NCBI GenBank assembly: GCA_946902875.1
Contig: OX336340.1
Coordinates: 6,655,739-6,719,738 of the forward strand
Length of the DNA: 64,000 bases
From: Nematopogon swammerdamellus
Taxonomy: Eukaryota; Arthropoda; Insecta; Lepidoptera; Adelidae
Direction: 5' to 3'
Shown piece by piece: positions 23,700 to 35,744 of the stretch. The position numbers were made by a program, and so were the translations under genes. Under the pieces are notes generated by a model. The model was not told where the DNA came from, did not search any database, and worked only from the letters and a program-made list of their open reading frames with translations. Positions within the stretch are counted from its first letter, which is position 1, and each line of letters starts with the position of its first letter.

Positions 23700-25480
23700 A
23701 AAATAAATAAAATCTATAAAATTACGTTAAGTACGCAGTACTAACCATGTCGGGTTACATAAAACATTGTTCGGTCTAAAACTCCAATGAAAATGTTCCA
23801 AAATAACGTAAAAGAAATATCTAATAAGTATAATTTTCGAAAGATACGAATACCAAGCGGCAAAGTTGGCAACGTCACGTAACGTCAGTTACACTTCGGT
23901 TCTAACGTACGCGAGGGGTGGTTCACATTGTACGTAACACATACTGACTGAACCCTTGACGTAAAAAGTATGAGCACAGAAGAACCCTCAAGGGGGGTCA
24001 CGACTGTATTAATTAATTAATTAATTTCCCCTGTTGGCGCTTCTTCCTGTCTAGTCCGTCCCTGCATTAAATGAACGCTCGCGAGTCGATCGATCGTTCA
24101 GTATTAGCACAGATACAGCCGCAGGCGCGGTACGACGCTCGTCCGCGCCGCCGCATAATTATTAAAATTCAGATAAAATACGTCGTCGCCGCGTGTCGTC
24201 GCCGCAGACGAAAGTTAACATAAACATTCCCGGAAGTGTGCCAGCCAACAAGGGGGCCCCCTGGATCGACAGAGAGAGAGAGCAGTAATCGTGAGTGTTT
24301 TCCTTTACTGTCTCCTGTACCTATTGTAAGCGTCAACATCTCTTATACGAAGATGCAACATCCCCTATTATATGTAGGTGCAGAAAATACACTTAGATTT
24401 TTTTATGGAAACGGACACCCTTGGCACCTACAACATCCGAGATGTCAGCCCTTATCACACTTTAGATTCGTCAGAATTTAAGTTTTAGGCAAAACAATTA
24501 TAAATTAAGTTCTATAGCTCATGGAGATCCGTTATCTCTGCTTACCACATTAACGACAGGATAATGTTTATGATAGAGATAATAATGAAGAATGTTTCTG
24601 ATAATGATGATAGAGATAGGGTAATGTTTTGTATGTACAATGTACCGGAAATAAATCAACATTTCATCTATCCTTCTACTTTCATTAACAGTGTAAAGGA
24701 AATTTTTGCCAAGTAAGAAAATAGTTTTCCGGTGACATTTTTGTGAAATGCATGTGACCAAAGCCCCAACATAAAGTTATATTGATGGCGCGTTTTAGAC
24801 GTTTTACGAGTTTTATTACTAAATAAAAAAAGTACGTAACATAAAATATACAGGCCACATTTTTACCTTCAAACTCCAGCATTTTCTTAGAGAACTCGAT
24901 TATGAAAGCAGACGCAGCGGCGGCGGCGCGGCGCGCCGCGAGCCGCGCTTCAGGAGATTTCACTGTTTTAAATTATTTTAAAAGTTTCACAAAGAAAATG
25001 TACTAAAGTAACAAAATAATTTATCTAAATGAATATTTATGCTGTAAAACTCGGACGTTTTGCAGGCGCATTTTCATGAATGTTGATTGTCTCGTACCTA
25101 CTGACTTGACAGCAATATCCGATTTTGTTGCAGCGACTAAACATACACAATCACACTTCCAAACTTATTTCATTAACCCGTAACAAAAATTGTAACGAGA
25201 TAAGACAATATTATTGTGATTCTGTTATGTTAAACAGCATGACTGCTGTCATTTTAACATTGAATTACTTAAATTGAAAATGTTTATGTTTCCGTTCGAG
25301 TATAGTGCCCTGATTTATGAAATTGTGACATTTGCTTGTAGTTTCGCAGATATGAGAGGTACGCGGATGGGTCATATGTCAAAATGTGCGTCTGCAGGAG
25401 GGCTTTAACTAAATTACCAAAATCGGTTTGTAACTTTTTGAGATTTTCCAAAATTTGCCAAAATTTAAAAACAATTTCGC
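23700..25480. other. mostly featureless; one SINE tail
   Basis: No gene was found. An inverted SINE tail scrap lies at 24406-24465 (T7, ATGGAAACGGACAC, CATCCGAGATGTCAGCCC). An (AATT)n run lies at 24007-24028, and a GC-rich patch at 24115-24210. Confidence 0.35.
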
Positions 25481-25486
25481 CGACTG

Positions 25487-25830
25487 GGATCGAGAATTTC
25501 CCAATAACTTTTTTTTGAGCTCGCTATTCAAGAAACAGAAATAAACACATTACCCTCCTTTGCGTCGCGCAGTCGGGTAAAAATGGTATCTCGGAATTGA
25601 ATTAAGCTACAGTTTGAGCCATCGTAGGAGGCGGGCGGACAAAAACTGTAGGCGGTAGCGGTGGTAGCGGGTCCCTTACGCGCGAGGTCAGTCTGCACTC
25701 CGTTCACATTGGATCGATAATTTCCCAATATTTTTTTTTTGATCTCGCTATTCAAGAAACGGAAAAAAGATGAATCTCGGGATTGAATTAAGCTACAGTT
25801 TGAGCCATCTTAGGAGGCCGGCAGACATAT
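25487..25830. repeat. direct repeat, ~225-bp spacing
   Basis: Two blocks share GAGCTCGCTATTCAAGAAAC or GATCTCGCTATTCAAGAAAC and then GAATTAAGCTACAGTTTGAG with CCATC(G/T)TAGGAGG. The second is followed directly by a SINE tail. Confidence 0.7.
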
Positions 25831-25834
25831 AGTT

Positions 25835-25965
25835 TGTGTCAGTGTAGTTGGCACGACCGAAGGGAAGCAATGACATGGCACCTAGTTCACCACGGTGTTG
25901 TGGGCTCACATCACGGATGTAGTATGTGATGCAGCCAACTGTGGAAGTTTCCATAAAAAAAAATC
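25835..25965 (+). mobile_element. SINE 3' fragment
   Basis: This is the tail part only: GGCACGACCGAAGGGAAGCA, CATCACGGATG and GTTTCCATAAAAAAAAA. Confidence 0.7.
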
Positions 25966-26369
25966 AATAGTTTCTAGACGTAGGCTTATGATATGAGGCT
26001 TATGTCCAGCAGTGTACGCATGCACGCCGACTGACTGACTGACTGACATACATAGGTGGCTGCGTAATCTATTTACGAGGCCGGTTACAGCCCCCCGAAG
26101 ACCTCGTTACGCAGGACGTGCACGTACGATAAGGGGAAATTATGCGACCTTTAAAAGTTGACTCATTATTTGATTGCCGGAAAAATGCTTTGAGGTTTTT
26201 GCAGGCAATTTTGGAGATTAGGACTCACACCAGGGTGGAATTGTGAAATATTTGAATATGAAAGTAAAAGTTATATAACATTTTCATTTATTTTACAATT
26301 CTCTGCTTTTCAGTATTGGTTTTCATCAGTACTTGTAACAATTCTTACCTTTAATAAAATCCAACGTCT

Positions 26370-26570
26370 GCTTTCTGTCTGTATGTCTGTCTGCCCGCTT
26401 ATAACTTGAGAACCACTGAACCGATTTTAATACAGTTTGCTTCTACGGATAGCTTGGTTCGTCCCATCAATTATAGGCTACTTTTCATCACATTAAATGG
26501 CTTATGAGGTTAGCAGAGAAGTCCAATATGAGAGCGGGCGGAGCCGCGGGCACAGCTAGTATTTTATAAT
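26370..26570. repeat. dispersed-repeat fragment
   Basis: It includes CTGTCTGTATGTCTGTCTGC, TTATAACTTGAGAACCACTG, and the end GCGGGCACAGCTAGTATT. Related pieces appear at 41800-41890 (TTATAACTTGAGAACGGCTC) and 41760-41800. The class is unassigned. Confidence 0.5.
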
Positions 26571-26656
26571 TTCTATGACTTCGATCACTTCCGAGACTTC
26601 CGACCCCACTGCTCAGCTAATATCCCTCATGTAAGGCCTATTTCTAATAGTGGGAT

Positions 26657-26898
26657 CAAGAACGTTAGAAGAGGTAGGGACGTCGGAGTGTCCAATGCTT
26701 ATATGAGAACCAGCGTCGCCGAGCTCCGCGGGTAGCGGAGGGGACGGCGCGCGCTCTGATTGGGTGGTATCGGGTGGGGGAAGGTTGACGCTATGTGGCC
26801 AGCGGGTGACCGACGAATGTTATTGGTACGTTTTTACTAATATCGTGTTACGCTGGCGCGGGGAAGGTCCGACGTCCCTACCTCTTCTAACGTTCTTG
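26657..26898. mobile_element. MITE, CAAGAACG-TIR family, copy 2
   Basis: TIRs of about 31 bp are nearly perfect: CAAGAACGTTAGAAGAGGTA then GGGACGTCGGA, mirrored at the right end. The flanks AGTGGGAT (26649-26656) and AGTGGGTT (26899-26906) match at 7 of 8 positions, an 8-bp target-site duplication. The interior has AGAACCAGCGTCGCCGAGCT, shared with 37779-38097. Confidence 0.88.
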
Positions 26899-27079
26899 AG
26901 TGGGTTAATGGAATAGCTAAATTATTGTACCTACCTACTATAAATAGTGTACTAAACTTTCTAAACTCAGCCTCTATAATATTGTGATGTTACAAAATAT
27001 TAATAATTGCAAAACATCACGATCACATTGCTCGAAATCTTCTGTAAATCTATTGATTATTTTTCGAGGAAATCGTCGA

Positions 27080-27300
27080 GGAATCTGCAGAACTTTCCTC
27101 TACAGAACCGGTAAACTCTGAAACGCTCTCCCTGGCCATATATTTCCCCCCAGTCTCGGGTCCTTCAAGAGAGGCATAAATATAGGCACCTGTCGGGCCG
27201 GCATGGCATTCTCAACACCCGCATACGCACGAATTTCCACGGGCGTCGTTAGATACCTTATGGGTGGCTCGGCGCCACATGTCGCGCTTTCAATAAAAAC
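27080..27300 (+). mobile_element. LINE 3'-end fragment
   Basis: The plus strand keeps GGGTGGCTCGGCGCCACATG then TCGCGCTTTCAATAAAAA at the end. Similar ends occur at 8595-8706 (minus), 28880-29075 (minus) and the end of 20366-21640. It shows how the family terminates. Confidence 0.7.
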
Positions 27301-27899
27301 AAAATCACTAAAATCAAACCGCCGACGACGTAGCGAATTTTCTCCGACTGAGTTAATTTAATCCGACCCTTCTTCTCAGCTCTATGAATAATAGCGTGAT
27401 GCTATATATGTGTCGCCTAAACGTTACGTTACGCAATTTTTCTGAAAACTCCATACGAATTGCTTTAGTAGTTTTATAGTGCTTAGCCATCAAACAGACA
27501 AACATTACAAAAATTATCTTAATGAAATGAATTTATTGCGCACAGAATGAATATTTACATGCTAATACAGTAGGTACAGTATACAAATTATTGTAAATAT
27601 GTGGAACAGTATTTCGTTTTATTTCTGAATTAGCGCGACGTTACCACCCAACTAGGCTAAGCCTGTGCTAGGGTTGGCAATTTTAAATTCACAGATTTAG
27701 TCTGTGCGAATGGAAATAGATGCATGTACCCAAAACGATGGGTACAACAGAATTTTTTTATAAATACATATTATAATAAACATAAATTAGGATATATTGC
27801 ATGCAGTGTATGTAATGCGTTATGCGTTCCATAACTTATACTTCTAAAATTAATTAAGGGGTTCAATTAAAAAAAAAAGTTTTTTAAGGACAAGATTCC

Positions 27900-28140
27900 G
27901 TGCTAATGTGCGACAGGGTAGGCACCTCTCACCTTGGCAAGGTCGTTCTACTGAGTCATGCAGCAGGTGGGTCCTCGTGCCTTAATAGCTGCTTCATAGT
28001 TATATTGTCCGAATACTTTTTGAAACGTGGTGGTCGATGTTGTGCTTTAATTTACAAGAGTCCTTGCAGCATAACACCGATTACTCTGCTCACACCGATT
28101 GTTAGGAAAAAGCGTGTGGTATGTATGTATGTATGTATGT
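27900..28140 (+). mobile_element. SINE-like family C, longer copy
   Basis: It starts near GTGCGACAGGGTAGGCACCT and CTCACCTTGGCAAGGTCG and continues to GTGTTAT-type and ACTCTGCTCACACCGATTGT. It ends in (TATG)n. Counterparts of the first half lie at 55160-55235. Confidence 0.65.
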
Positions 28141-28149
28141 AGGTACAAT

Positions 28150-28580
28150 ATATTTCCTTACGACGCAAGCACGACGGCAACAGGCGCGCACACCTCTGCA
28201 TTGGTATCGCTGCATCTATGCACTCAAAAATTCAACACTCGACTGGCAGGTTGTTTATTTAGAACAGCTATAAGTAATACTTTAATAGCGTTATCGACCG
28301 TGATAGCAGATAAACTTAACCCACGTTTTCAAGCCATTACTTGTATGTATGTAAACAAGTTAATTGTAATACCATCGATTCGGGCGAGCTTCGCCGGCTC
28401 CTAGCGATAACTTCGGCGATACTTCCAGAGATATTAAACTAAGCGGGGTCAAAGTTATACTCGTAGAAGACCCTTTTACATAGTTTATATATAATAGCAA
28501 TAATAGTTACCCCCCTCCCATCTTCCTATAGTAAGTTACTGAAGCGAGGCAAGGAGTTAGAGATTCATATGATAGGTTGT
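28150..28580. other. no gene recognised
   Basis: I found nothing beyond short open frames. Confidence 0.3.
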
Positions 28581-28589
28581 AGGTAGGTT

Positions 28590-28805
28590 GTTTTCATTTT
28601 ACGAAGGCACGAGGGGTATGAGGTAGGAAGTGGTGTGAGACCGCGCGGAGCTCAGTAGGCAACGACTCGGTTCGACGGAGCGATGCGGTGACGTGTAGAA
28701 CAAGTGTACCGACCGGGCACCGAGTTCATTCTCTACTGAGCTCCGCGCGGTCGCCTCTCGCACCACTTCCTACCTCGTACCCCTCGTGCCTTCGTAAAAT
28801 GAAAA
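28590..28805. mobile_element. foldback/MITE with ~75-bp inverted ends
   Basis: Left and right ends pair over about 75 bp: TTTTCATTTTACGAAGGCAC, GAGGGGTA(T/C)GAGGTAGGAAG and CCGCGCGGAGCTCAGTAG. A short middle near 28670-28725 separates them. No clear target-site duplication is seen. Confidence 0.75.
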
Positions 28806-28879
28806 TACTATTCAAAATCTTGGGAGACACAATTTAATAATTTTGTATAACTACACTCACTCATACTCACAAAGTGTTT

Positions 28880-29075
28880 TTTTCATGGATACGCGAGACA
28901 CTTGGCGCCGTCAGCGTGGATTGTTGAGCCGACGACGCCCAAAAGCATTCGGTTTAGAACGTGGGCTGCGAATGCCGTGCCGGCGTGACAGATCCCTTTT
29001 TACGCTTATCTTGAAAGATCCTTAGTCAGACACACATCGGGAGGAAGTGCATTCCAGAGTTGCAGTTGCGAACTT
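28880..29075 (-). mobile_element. LINE 3'-end fragment
   Basis: The minus strand reads CAACTCTGGAATGCACTTCC, then GGCACGGCATTCGCA and GGCGCCAAGTGTCTCGCGTA, ending A-rich. It is a diverged match to 27080-27300. Confidence 0.6.
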
Positions 29076-29109
29076 GCACTAACTAAGCATGTGTGATTGA
29101 ATTATATTC

Positions 29110-29300
29110 CTGAAACCGTAATAGCTAGCTAAATGTTCACAGAATACGTGTTATTATGGCGGATATAACAACAAATAATTAAACAAAATATCAAAATTAA
29201 AAATTAAAAATACAAGAAAATTATTTTTTCTATGTGTTTTTTTTTTGTGGTGCGGAAACCTCGGTGCGCGGGTCCGACTCGAACTTGGCCGGTTGTTTTC
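29110..29300 (+). repeat. dispersed repeat E (ends in TTGGCCGGTT)
   Basis: CACAGAATACGTGTTATTAT, GATATAACAACAAATAAT and CTCGGTGCGCGGGTCCGACT then CGAACTTGGCCGGTTG match the copy at 35335-35740. I recognise this as a very common lepidopteran repeat whose 3' end carries GTGCGCGAGTCCGACTCGCA. Confidence 0.7.
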
Positions 29301-29763
29301 AACACGTGTCTCATTTACCGGAGTCGACCTTACGTCAGTACTCCCAAAACTATGTAACTAGCTAGAGCATAATAACGAGGTATTAACTTCTGTCTCCCCA
29401 AAGATCTTAACGTAAAAGTCAAAGCTACGAAATCCGCATACCCGACGCGACGGAACTATATAGAAATAATTCAAAAGGGTAGAACTACTGCATTGTTATA
29501 ATTTAGTAATTTGTATAAAACTATTTTTTTTTTAGTTCGCTTGGTAGCAACACTTGGACAAGTAAAATTGAACATAATGTGGTCAAAATTAATGATCATT
29601 ATATACATGAATACAATAATGTACCGAAACATCGACCCACAAAAATTTGAGCCGAACATGCTGTATAGTAGATTTCATCAAGCGGTCGTTGAGTTTACGA
29701 GACCAGTGATTGCTCGGTTGTATATATGTACTGTGAAGTTGGTGGTATAGCAAAATAAATTAC

Positions 29764-30317
29764 AAAAAAAAAAATAGGTAAAAAAACTTTTAAGTTAAAC
29801 GGTTTTATTAAAAATAAAAAACTAGAAAAAAAACAGCTGTACAAAAAACTAGAAAATAATAAGGACACAAGCCTGGGCCTTCTTAAGATTTTACGTCTGG
29901 GTAAGAAATCGTGCAATACTAGCGTGCTGACTTCTCATGTCGGATGCCAAAGGGCACATTGTGTCGCTGCGTCAGCGGAATAAGTAATAAATTGAAACTT
30001 TTAACAGACTAATATAAAAACGTGGGGCGCATGTTATTTATTACGCATATTATACGCCCCACGTTTTTATATTAGTCTGTTAAAAGTCTCAATTTATTAC
30101 TTATTCCGCTGACGCAGCGACACAATGTGCCCTTTGGCATCCGACATGAGAAGTCAGCACGCTAGTATTGCACGATTTCTTACCCAGACGTAAAATCTTA
30201 AGAAGGCCCAGGCTTGTGTCCTTATTATTTTCTAGTTTTTTGTACAGCTGTTTTTTTTCTAGTTTTTTATTTTTAATAAAACCGTTTAACTTAAAAGTTT
30301 TTTTACCTATTTTTTTA
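29764..30317. repeat. near-perfect palindrome, ~265-bp arms
   Basis: The left arm (29764-30029) and right arm (30055-30317) are reverse complements with very few differences. One is the site GAAACTTTT at 29995-30003 versus AAAAGTCTC at 30082-30090. The loop is about 25 nt (30030-30054). Such a transcript would form a long double-stranded hairpin. I see no TIR-transposon ends or ORF. It adjoins the C-terminus side of the Helitron helicase remnant. Confidence 0.92.
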
Positions 30318-30352
30318 TTTACTCGTTTTTAGTTTGATTTTTGGCTCGTATC

Positions 30353-30718
30353 ATTCATTACGTAAACTCGTCATACTTTCCAACTTTCTCATTGCATCTT
30401 TGTTACTCGGTTTCTTACCTGTCAATTACTCACAATCAAGCTCCTCAATACATAACCCTTCTAAAGACTTTACGCGACTCAATGCAACATACTCTTGACC
30501 CTCCTCAAATAGTCTGGAGCCCAAATACACGACAGCACGGTCAACAGTACTGCCCTGCATTTTATGGACAGTGGAGGCCCATGACAAAATTATCGGTAAC
30601 ATCCGTCTCTCAGCTGTTCCATAATTAAACTTTGCTGGAAACTGTATGGCTTTAGGATGGATAAGGTGTCCCCGTCTCTTTCAAAATAAATTTGAACAGA
30701 TGGTATGTCTGTTTCATA
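30353..30718 (-). pseudogene. Helitron helicase C-terminus (PIF1-like), decayed
   Basis: The minus strand encodes the end of a Helitron Rep/helicase. [20 protein letters not shown] comes first, then [20 protein letters not shown] (the helicase motif V/VI region), [16 protein letters not shown] and EELDC. The reading then reaches LTGKKPSNKDA and a natural-looking end near 30353. One nonsense codon lies at about 30428 and a frame change at about 30644 (PYSFQ versus QFPAKF). Upstream helicase and Rep parts are absent; the 130-bp satellite begins where they should be. Confidence 0.82.
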
Positions 30719-30724
30719 CTTTTG

Positions 30725-33700
30725 CGTTCGACAAGTATGGGACACTCGTCCAAACCAACCATATGAGCCCAAACTCAAGGGGGTTAATAGTAACGGTTGA
30801 AGAGTTCCACTGTACACCTCCTGCCTCCATCATCTGACCCTCGTCACCAAGTGTATTGGTTAGAAGTATGGGACACTCGTCCAAACCAACCAAATGAGCC
30901 CAAACTCGAGGGGGTTACTAGTAACGGTTGAAGAGTTCCACTGTACACCTCCTGACTCCATCATCAGAACCTCGTCACCAAGTATATTGGTAGAACTATG
31001 GGACACTCGTCCAAACCAATCAAATGAGCCCAAACTCGAGGGGGTTACTAGTAACGGTTGAAGAGTTCCACTGTCCACCTCCTGACTCCATCATCAGACC
31101 CTCGTCACCAAGTGTATTGGTAGTAGTATGGGATACTCGTCCAAACCAGCCAAATGAGCCCAAACTCGAGGGGGTTACTAGTAACGGTTGAAGAGTTCCA
31201 CTGTACACCTCCTGACTCCATTATCAGACCCTCGTCACCAAGTGTATTGGTAGAAGTATGGGACACTCGTCCAAACCAACCATATGAGCCCAAACTCGAG
31301 GGAGTTACTAGTAACGGTTGAAGAGTTCAACTGTCCACCTCCTGACTCCATCATCAGACCCTCGCCAAGTGTATTGGGAGAAGTATGGGACACTCGTCCA
31401 AACCAACCAAATGAGCCCAAACTCGAGGGGGTTACTAGTAACGGTTGAAGAGTTCCACTGTACACCTCCTGACTCCACCATCAGACCCTCGTCACCATGT
31501 GTATTGGTATAAGTATGGAAAACTCGTCCAAACTAACCAAATGAGCCCAAACTCGAAGGGGTTACTAGTAACGGTTGAAGAGTTCCACTGTCCACCTCCT
31601 GACTCCAACATCAGACCCTCGTCACCAAGTGTATTGGTAGAAGTATAGGACACTCGTTCAAACAAACCAAATGAGCACATACTCGAGGGGGTTACTAGTA
31701 ACGGTTGAAGAGTTCCACTGTACACCTCCTGATTCCATCATCAGACCCTCGTCACCAAGTGTATTGGTAGAAGTATGGGACACTCGTCCAAACCAACCAA
31801 ATGAGCCCAAACTCGAGGGGGTTACTAGTAACGGTTGAAGAGTTCCACTGTACACCTCCTGACTCCATTATCAGACCCTCGTCACCAAGTGTATTGGTAG
31901 AAGTATGGGACACTCGTCCAAACCAACCATATGAGCCCAAACTCGAGGGAGTTACTAGTAACGGTTGAAGAGTTCAACTGTCCACCTCCTGACTCCATCA
32001 TCAGACCCTCGCCAAGTGTATTGGGAGAAGTATGGGACACTCGTCCAAACCAACCAAATGAGCCCAAACTCGAGGGGGTTACTAGTAACGGTTGAAGAGT
32101 TCCACTGTACACCTCCTGACTCCACCATCAGACCCTCGTCACCATGTGTATTGGTATAAGTATGGAAAACTCGTCCAAACTAACCAAATGAGCCCAAACT
32201 CGAAGGGGTTACTAGTAACGGTTGAAGAGTTCCACTGTCCACCTCCTGACTCCAACATCAGACCCTCGTCACCAAGTGTATTGGTAGAAGTATAGGACAC
32301 TCGTTCAAACAAACCAAATGAGCACATACTCGAGGGGGTTACTAGTAACGGTTGAAGAGTTCCACTGTACACCTCCTGATTCCATCATCAGACCCTCGTC
32401 ACCAAGTGTATTGGTAGAAGTATGGGACACTCGTCCAAACCAACCAAATGAGCCCAAACTCGAGGGGGTTACTAGTAACGGTTGAAGAGTTCCACTGTAC
32501 ACCTCCTGATTCCATCATCAGACCCTCGTCACCAAGTGTATTGGTAGAAGTATGGGACACTCGTCCAAACCAACCAAATGAGCCCAAACTCGAGGGGGTT
32601 ACTAGTAACGGTTGAAGAGTTCCACTGTACACCTCCTGACTCCATCATCAGACTCTCGTCACCAAGTGTATTGGTAGAAGTATGGGACACTCGTCCAAAC
32701 CAACCAAATGAGCCCAAACTCGAGGGAGTTACTAGTAACGATTGAAGAGTTCCACTGTACACCTCCTGACTTCATCATCAGACCCTCGTCACCAAGTATA
32801 TTGGTAGAACTATGGGACACTCGTCCAAACCAACCAAATGAGCCCAAACTCGAGGGGGTTACTAGTAACGGTTGAAGAGTTCCACTGTACACCTCCTGAC
32901 TCCATCATCAGACCCTCGTCACCAAGTGTATTGGTAGAAGTATGGGACACTCTTCCAAACCAACCATATGAGCCCAAACTCGAGGGGGTTACTAGTAACG
33001 GTTGAAGAGTTCCACTGTCCACCTCCTGACTCCATCATCAGACCCTCGTCACCAAGTATATTGGTAGAAGTATGGGACACTCTTCCAAACCAACCATATG
33101 AGCCCAAACTCGAGGGGGTTACTAGTAACGGTTGAAGAGTTCCACTGTCCACCTCCTGACTCCATCATCAGACCCTCGTCACCAAGTGTATTGGTATAAG
33201 TATGGAACACTCGTCCAAACTAACCAAATGAGCCCAAACTCGAGGGGGTTACTAGTAACGGTTGAAGAGTTCCACTGTCCACCTCCTGACTCCAACATCA
33301 GACCCTCGTCACCAAGTGTATTGGTAGAAGTATAGGACACTCGTTCAAACAAACCAAATGAGCCCATACTCGAGGGGGTTACTAGTAACGGTTGAAGAGT
33401 TCCACTGTACACCTCCTGATTCCATCATCAGACCCTCGTCACCAAGTGTATTGGTAGAAGTATGGGACACTCGTCCAAACCAACCAAATGAGCCCAAACT
33501 CGAGGGGGTTACTAGTAACGGTTGAAGAGTTCCACTGTCCACCTCCTGACTCCATCATCAGACCCTCGTCACCAAGTGTATTGGTAGAAGTATGGGACAC
33601 TCGTCCAAACTAACCAAATGAGCCCAAACTCGAGGGAGTTACTAGTAACGGTTGAAGAGTTCCACTGTCCACCTCCTGACTCCATCATCAGACCCTCGTC

Positions 33701-34888
33701 ACCAAGTGTATTGGTATAAGTATGGAACACTCGTCCAAACTAACCAAATGAGCCCTGAGGGTAACTGTAACTGAGGGTTACTAGTAACGGTTGAAGAGTT
33801 CCACTGTCCACCTGCTGACTCCAACATCAGACCCTCGTCACCAAGTGTATTGGTAGAAGTATAGGACACTCGTTCAAACAAACCAAATGAGCCCATACTC
33901 GAGGGGGTTACTAGTAACGGTTGAAGAGTTCCACTGTACACCTCCTGATTCCATCATCAGACCCTCGTCACCAAGTGTATTGGTGGAAGTATGGGACACT
34001 CTTCCAAACCAACCATATGAGCCCAAACTCGAGGCGGTTACTAGTAACGGTTGAAGAGTTCCACTGTTACACCTCCTGACTTCATCATCAGACCCTCGTC
34101 ACCAAGTATATTGGTAGAACTATGGGACACTCGTCCAAACCAACCAAATGAGCCCAAACTCGAGGGGGTTACTAGTAACGGTTGAAGAGTTCCACTGTAC
34201 ACCTCCTGACTCCATCATCAGACCCTCGTCACCAAGTGTATTGGTAGAAGTATGGGACACTCGTCCAAACCAACCAAATGAGCCCAAACTCGAGGGGGTT
34301 ACTAGTAACGGTTGAAGAGTTCCACTGTACACCTCCTGACTCCATCATCAGACCCTCGTCACCAAGTGTATTGGTAGAAGTATGGGACACTCTTCCAAAC
34401 CAACCATATGAGCCCAAACTCGAGGAGGTTACTAGTGACGATTGAAGAGTTCCACTGTCCACCTCCTGACTCCATCATCAGACCCTCGTCACCAAGTGTA
34501 TTGGTAGAAGTATGGAACACTCGTCCAAACCAACCATATGAGCCCAAACTCGAGGGGGTTACTAGTAACGATTGAAGAGTTCCACTGTACACCTCCTGAC
34601 TCCATCATCAGACCCTCGTCACCAAGTGTATTGGTAGAAGTATGGGACACTCGTCCAAACCAACCAAATGAGCCCAAACTCGAGGGGGTTACTAGTAACG
34701 GTTGAAGAGTTCCACTGTACACCTCCTGACTCCATCATCAGACCCTCGTCACCAAGTGTATTGGTAGAAGTATGGGACACTCTTCCAAACCAACCATATG
34801 AGCCCAAACTCGAGGAGGTTACTAGTGACGATTGAAGAGTTCCACTGTCCTCCTCCTGACTCCATCATCAGACCCTCGTTACCAAGTT
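30725..34888. repeat. 130-bp satellite array, about 32 units
   Basis: Units have the form GTATGGGACACTCGTCCAAA, CCAACCAAATGAGCCCAAAC, TCGAGGGGGTTACTAGTAAC, GGTTGAAGAGTTCCACTGTA, CACCTCCTGACTCCATCATC, AGACCCTCGTCACCAAGTGT, ATTGGTAGAA. Each holds the palindrome GTTACTAGTAAC. Length 130 is not a multiple of 3, so the ~77-codon minus frames end in every unit; I do not regard them as genes. One unit at 33755 carries a different insert (CTGAGGGTAACTGTAACTGA). A block of about 711 bp (31150-31860) is repeated without visible change at 31797-32507. Confidence 0.95.
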
Positions 34889-34889
34889 G

Positions 34890-35330
34890 AAATTATCATA
34901 ATATTGTATTGTCACGAGAACTCAATGTGTGTGCAAAGTTTTATAAAAATCGGTTCAGTAGAAGTAGTTGAAAAAGTTGTCGCAAGATTTGAAACAAAGA
35001 TAGTAACAAACAAACAAATATACGGAGTCAAGCTAAAAAATAATAAAATAATAAAACCGTTTAATAATAATAATAAAAAAAAATGCTAAGAGTGCTCGTC
35101 TTAGCCTCAATAACAAATAAAAAATAAAAATACCCTGCTAAGTATCTTGCCGGTTCTTCTTCGTGGGTGTAATCGAATCGGATAGAAAAAAATTGTGACA
35201 AGTTCGAGTGCAGTTTTGCTGCAAAAAGAATGTTCAAAAAACAATAAACAACAATCACCAATTAAATATGTGGTGAGTTCACAAGCTAAACTTAATATAC
35301 ACATTATGTGTAATGGTCGTCTTTGCGAAC
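34890..35330. other. satellite right flank, no gene
   Basis: The text AAAGTTTTATAAAAATCGGT, TCAGTAGAAGTAG is typical of generic moth dispersed repeats. It then becomes AT-rich. Confidence 0.35.
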
Positions 35331-35334
35331 ACCA

Positions 35335-35395
35335 TTTTTAGGATTCCGTATCCGGTACGGGACCCTATTACTAAGCCTACGCCGTCTGTCTGTCT

Positions 35396-35426
<31 letters not shown>

Positions 35427-35740
35427 CGTCCGTCTGTCCGAGGGCTGTATCTCTTGAACCGTAAAAGGTGGCGCGTTGAAATTTTCACAGAATATGTGTT
35501 ATTATGGCCGATATAACAAGAAATAATAAAAATAAGAAAAAGTAAAAAAAATCACGGGAGTTCCCATAGAAGAAACCAAAAAGTGTATGCGCGCGCGCCA
35601 TCTACCGAATAGATTTTGAAGCATTTTAACTAATCATGACATTTGACTAATAAGAAGCATTTCATAAGGCGCTAGCCATGACATGGCGATACGGGACCCT
35701 CGGTGCGCGAGTTCGACTCGCCCTTGGCCGGTTTTTATTG
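35335..35740 (+). repeat. dispersed repeat E, fullest copy
   Basis: It starts GGATTCCGTATCCGGTACGG and has a (TCTG/TCCG)n tract at 35386-35440. It continues with CTCTTGAACCGTAAAAGG, AAATTTTCACAGAATATGTG and TGCGCGAGTTCGACTCGCCC, and ends TTGGCCGGTTTTT. Parts recur at 29110-29300, 36390-36455, 36955-37000, 38195-38255, 38400-38510, 39960-40045 and 41580-41670. Confidence 0.75.
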
Positions 35741-35744
35741 ACGT

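Noticed and set aside
30590..34807. Many overlapping ~77-codon minus-strand frames with near-identical proteins
   Set aside because: They are the translation of a 130-bp satellite. The unit is not a multiple of 3, every frame stops within the next unit, and no promoter or domain is present.
30725..34888. Regular repeats that could suggest a CRISPR array
   Set aside because: The units are contiguous 130-mers without unique spacers, in a eukaryotic repeat context.
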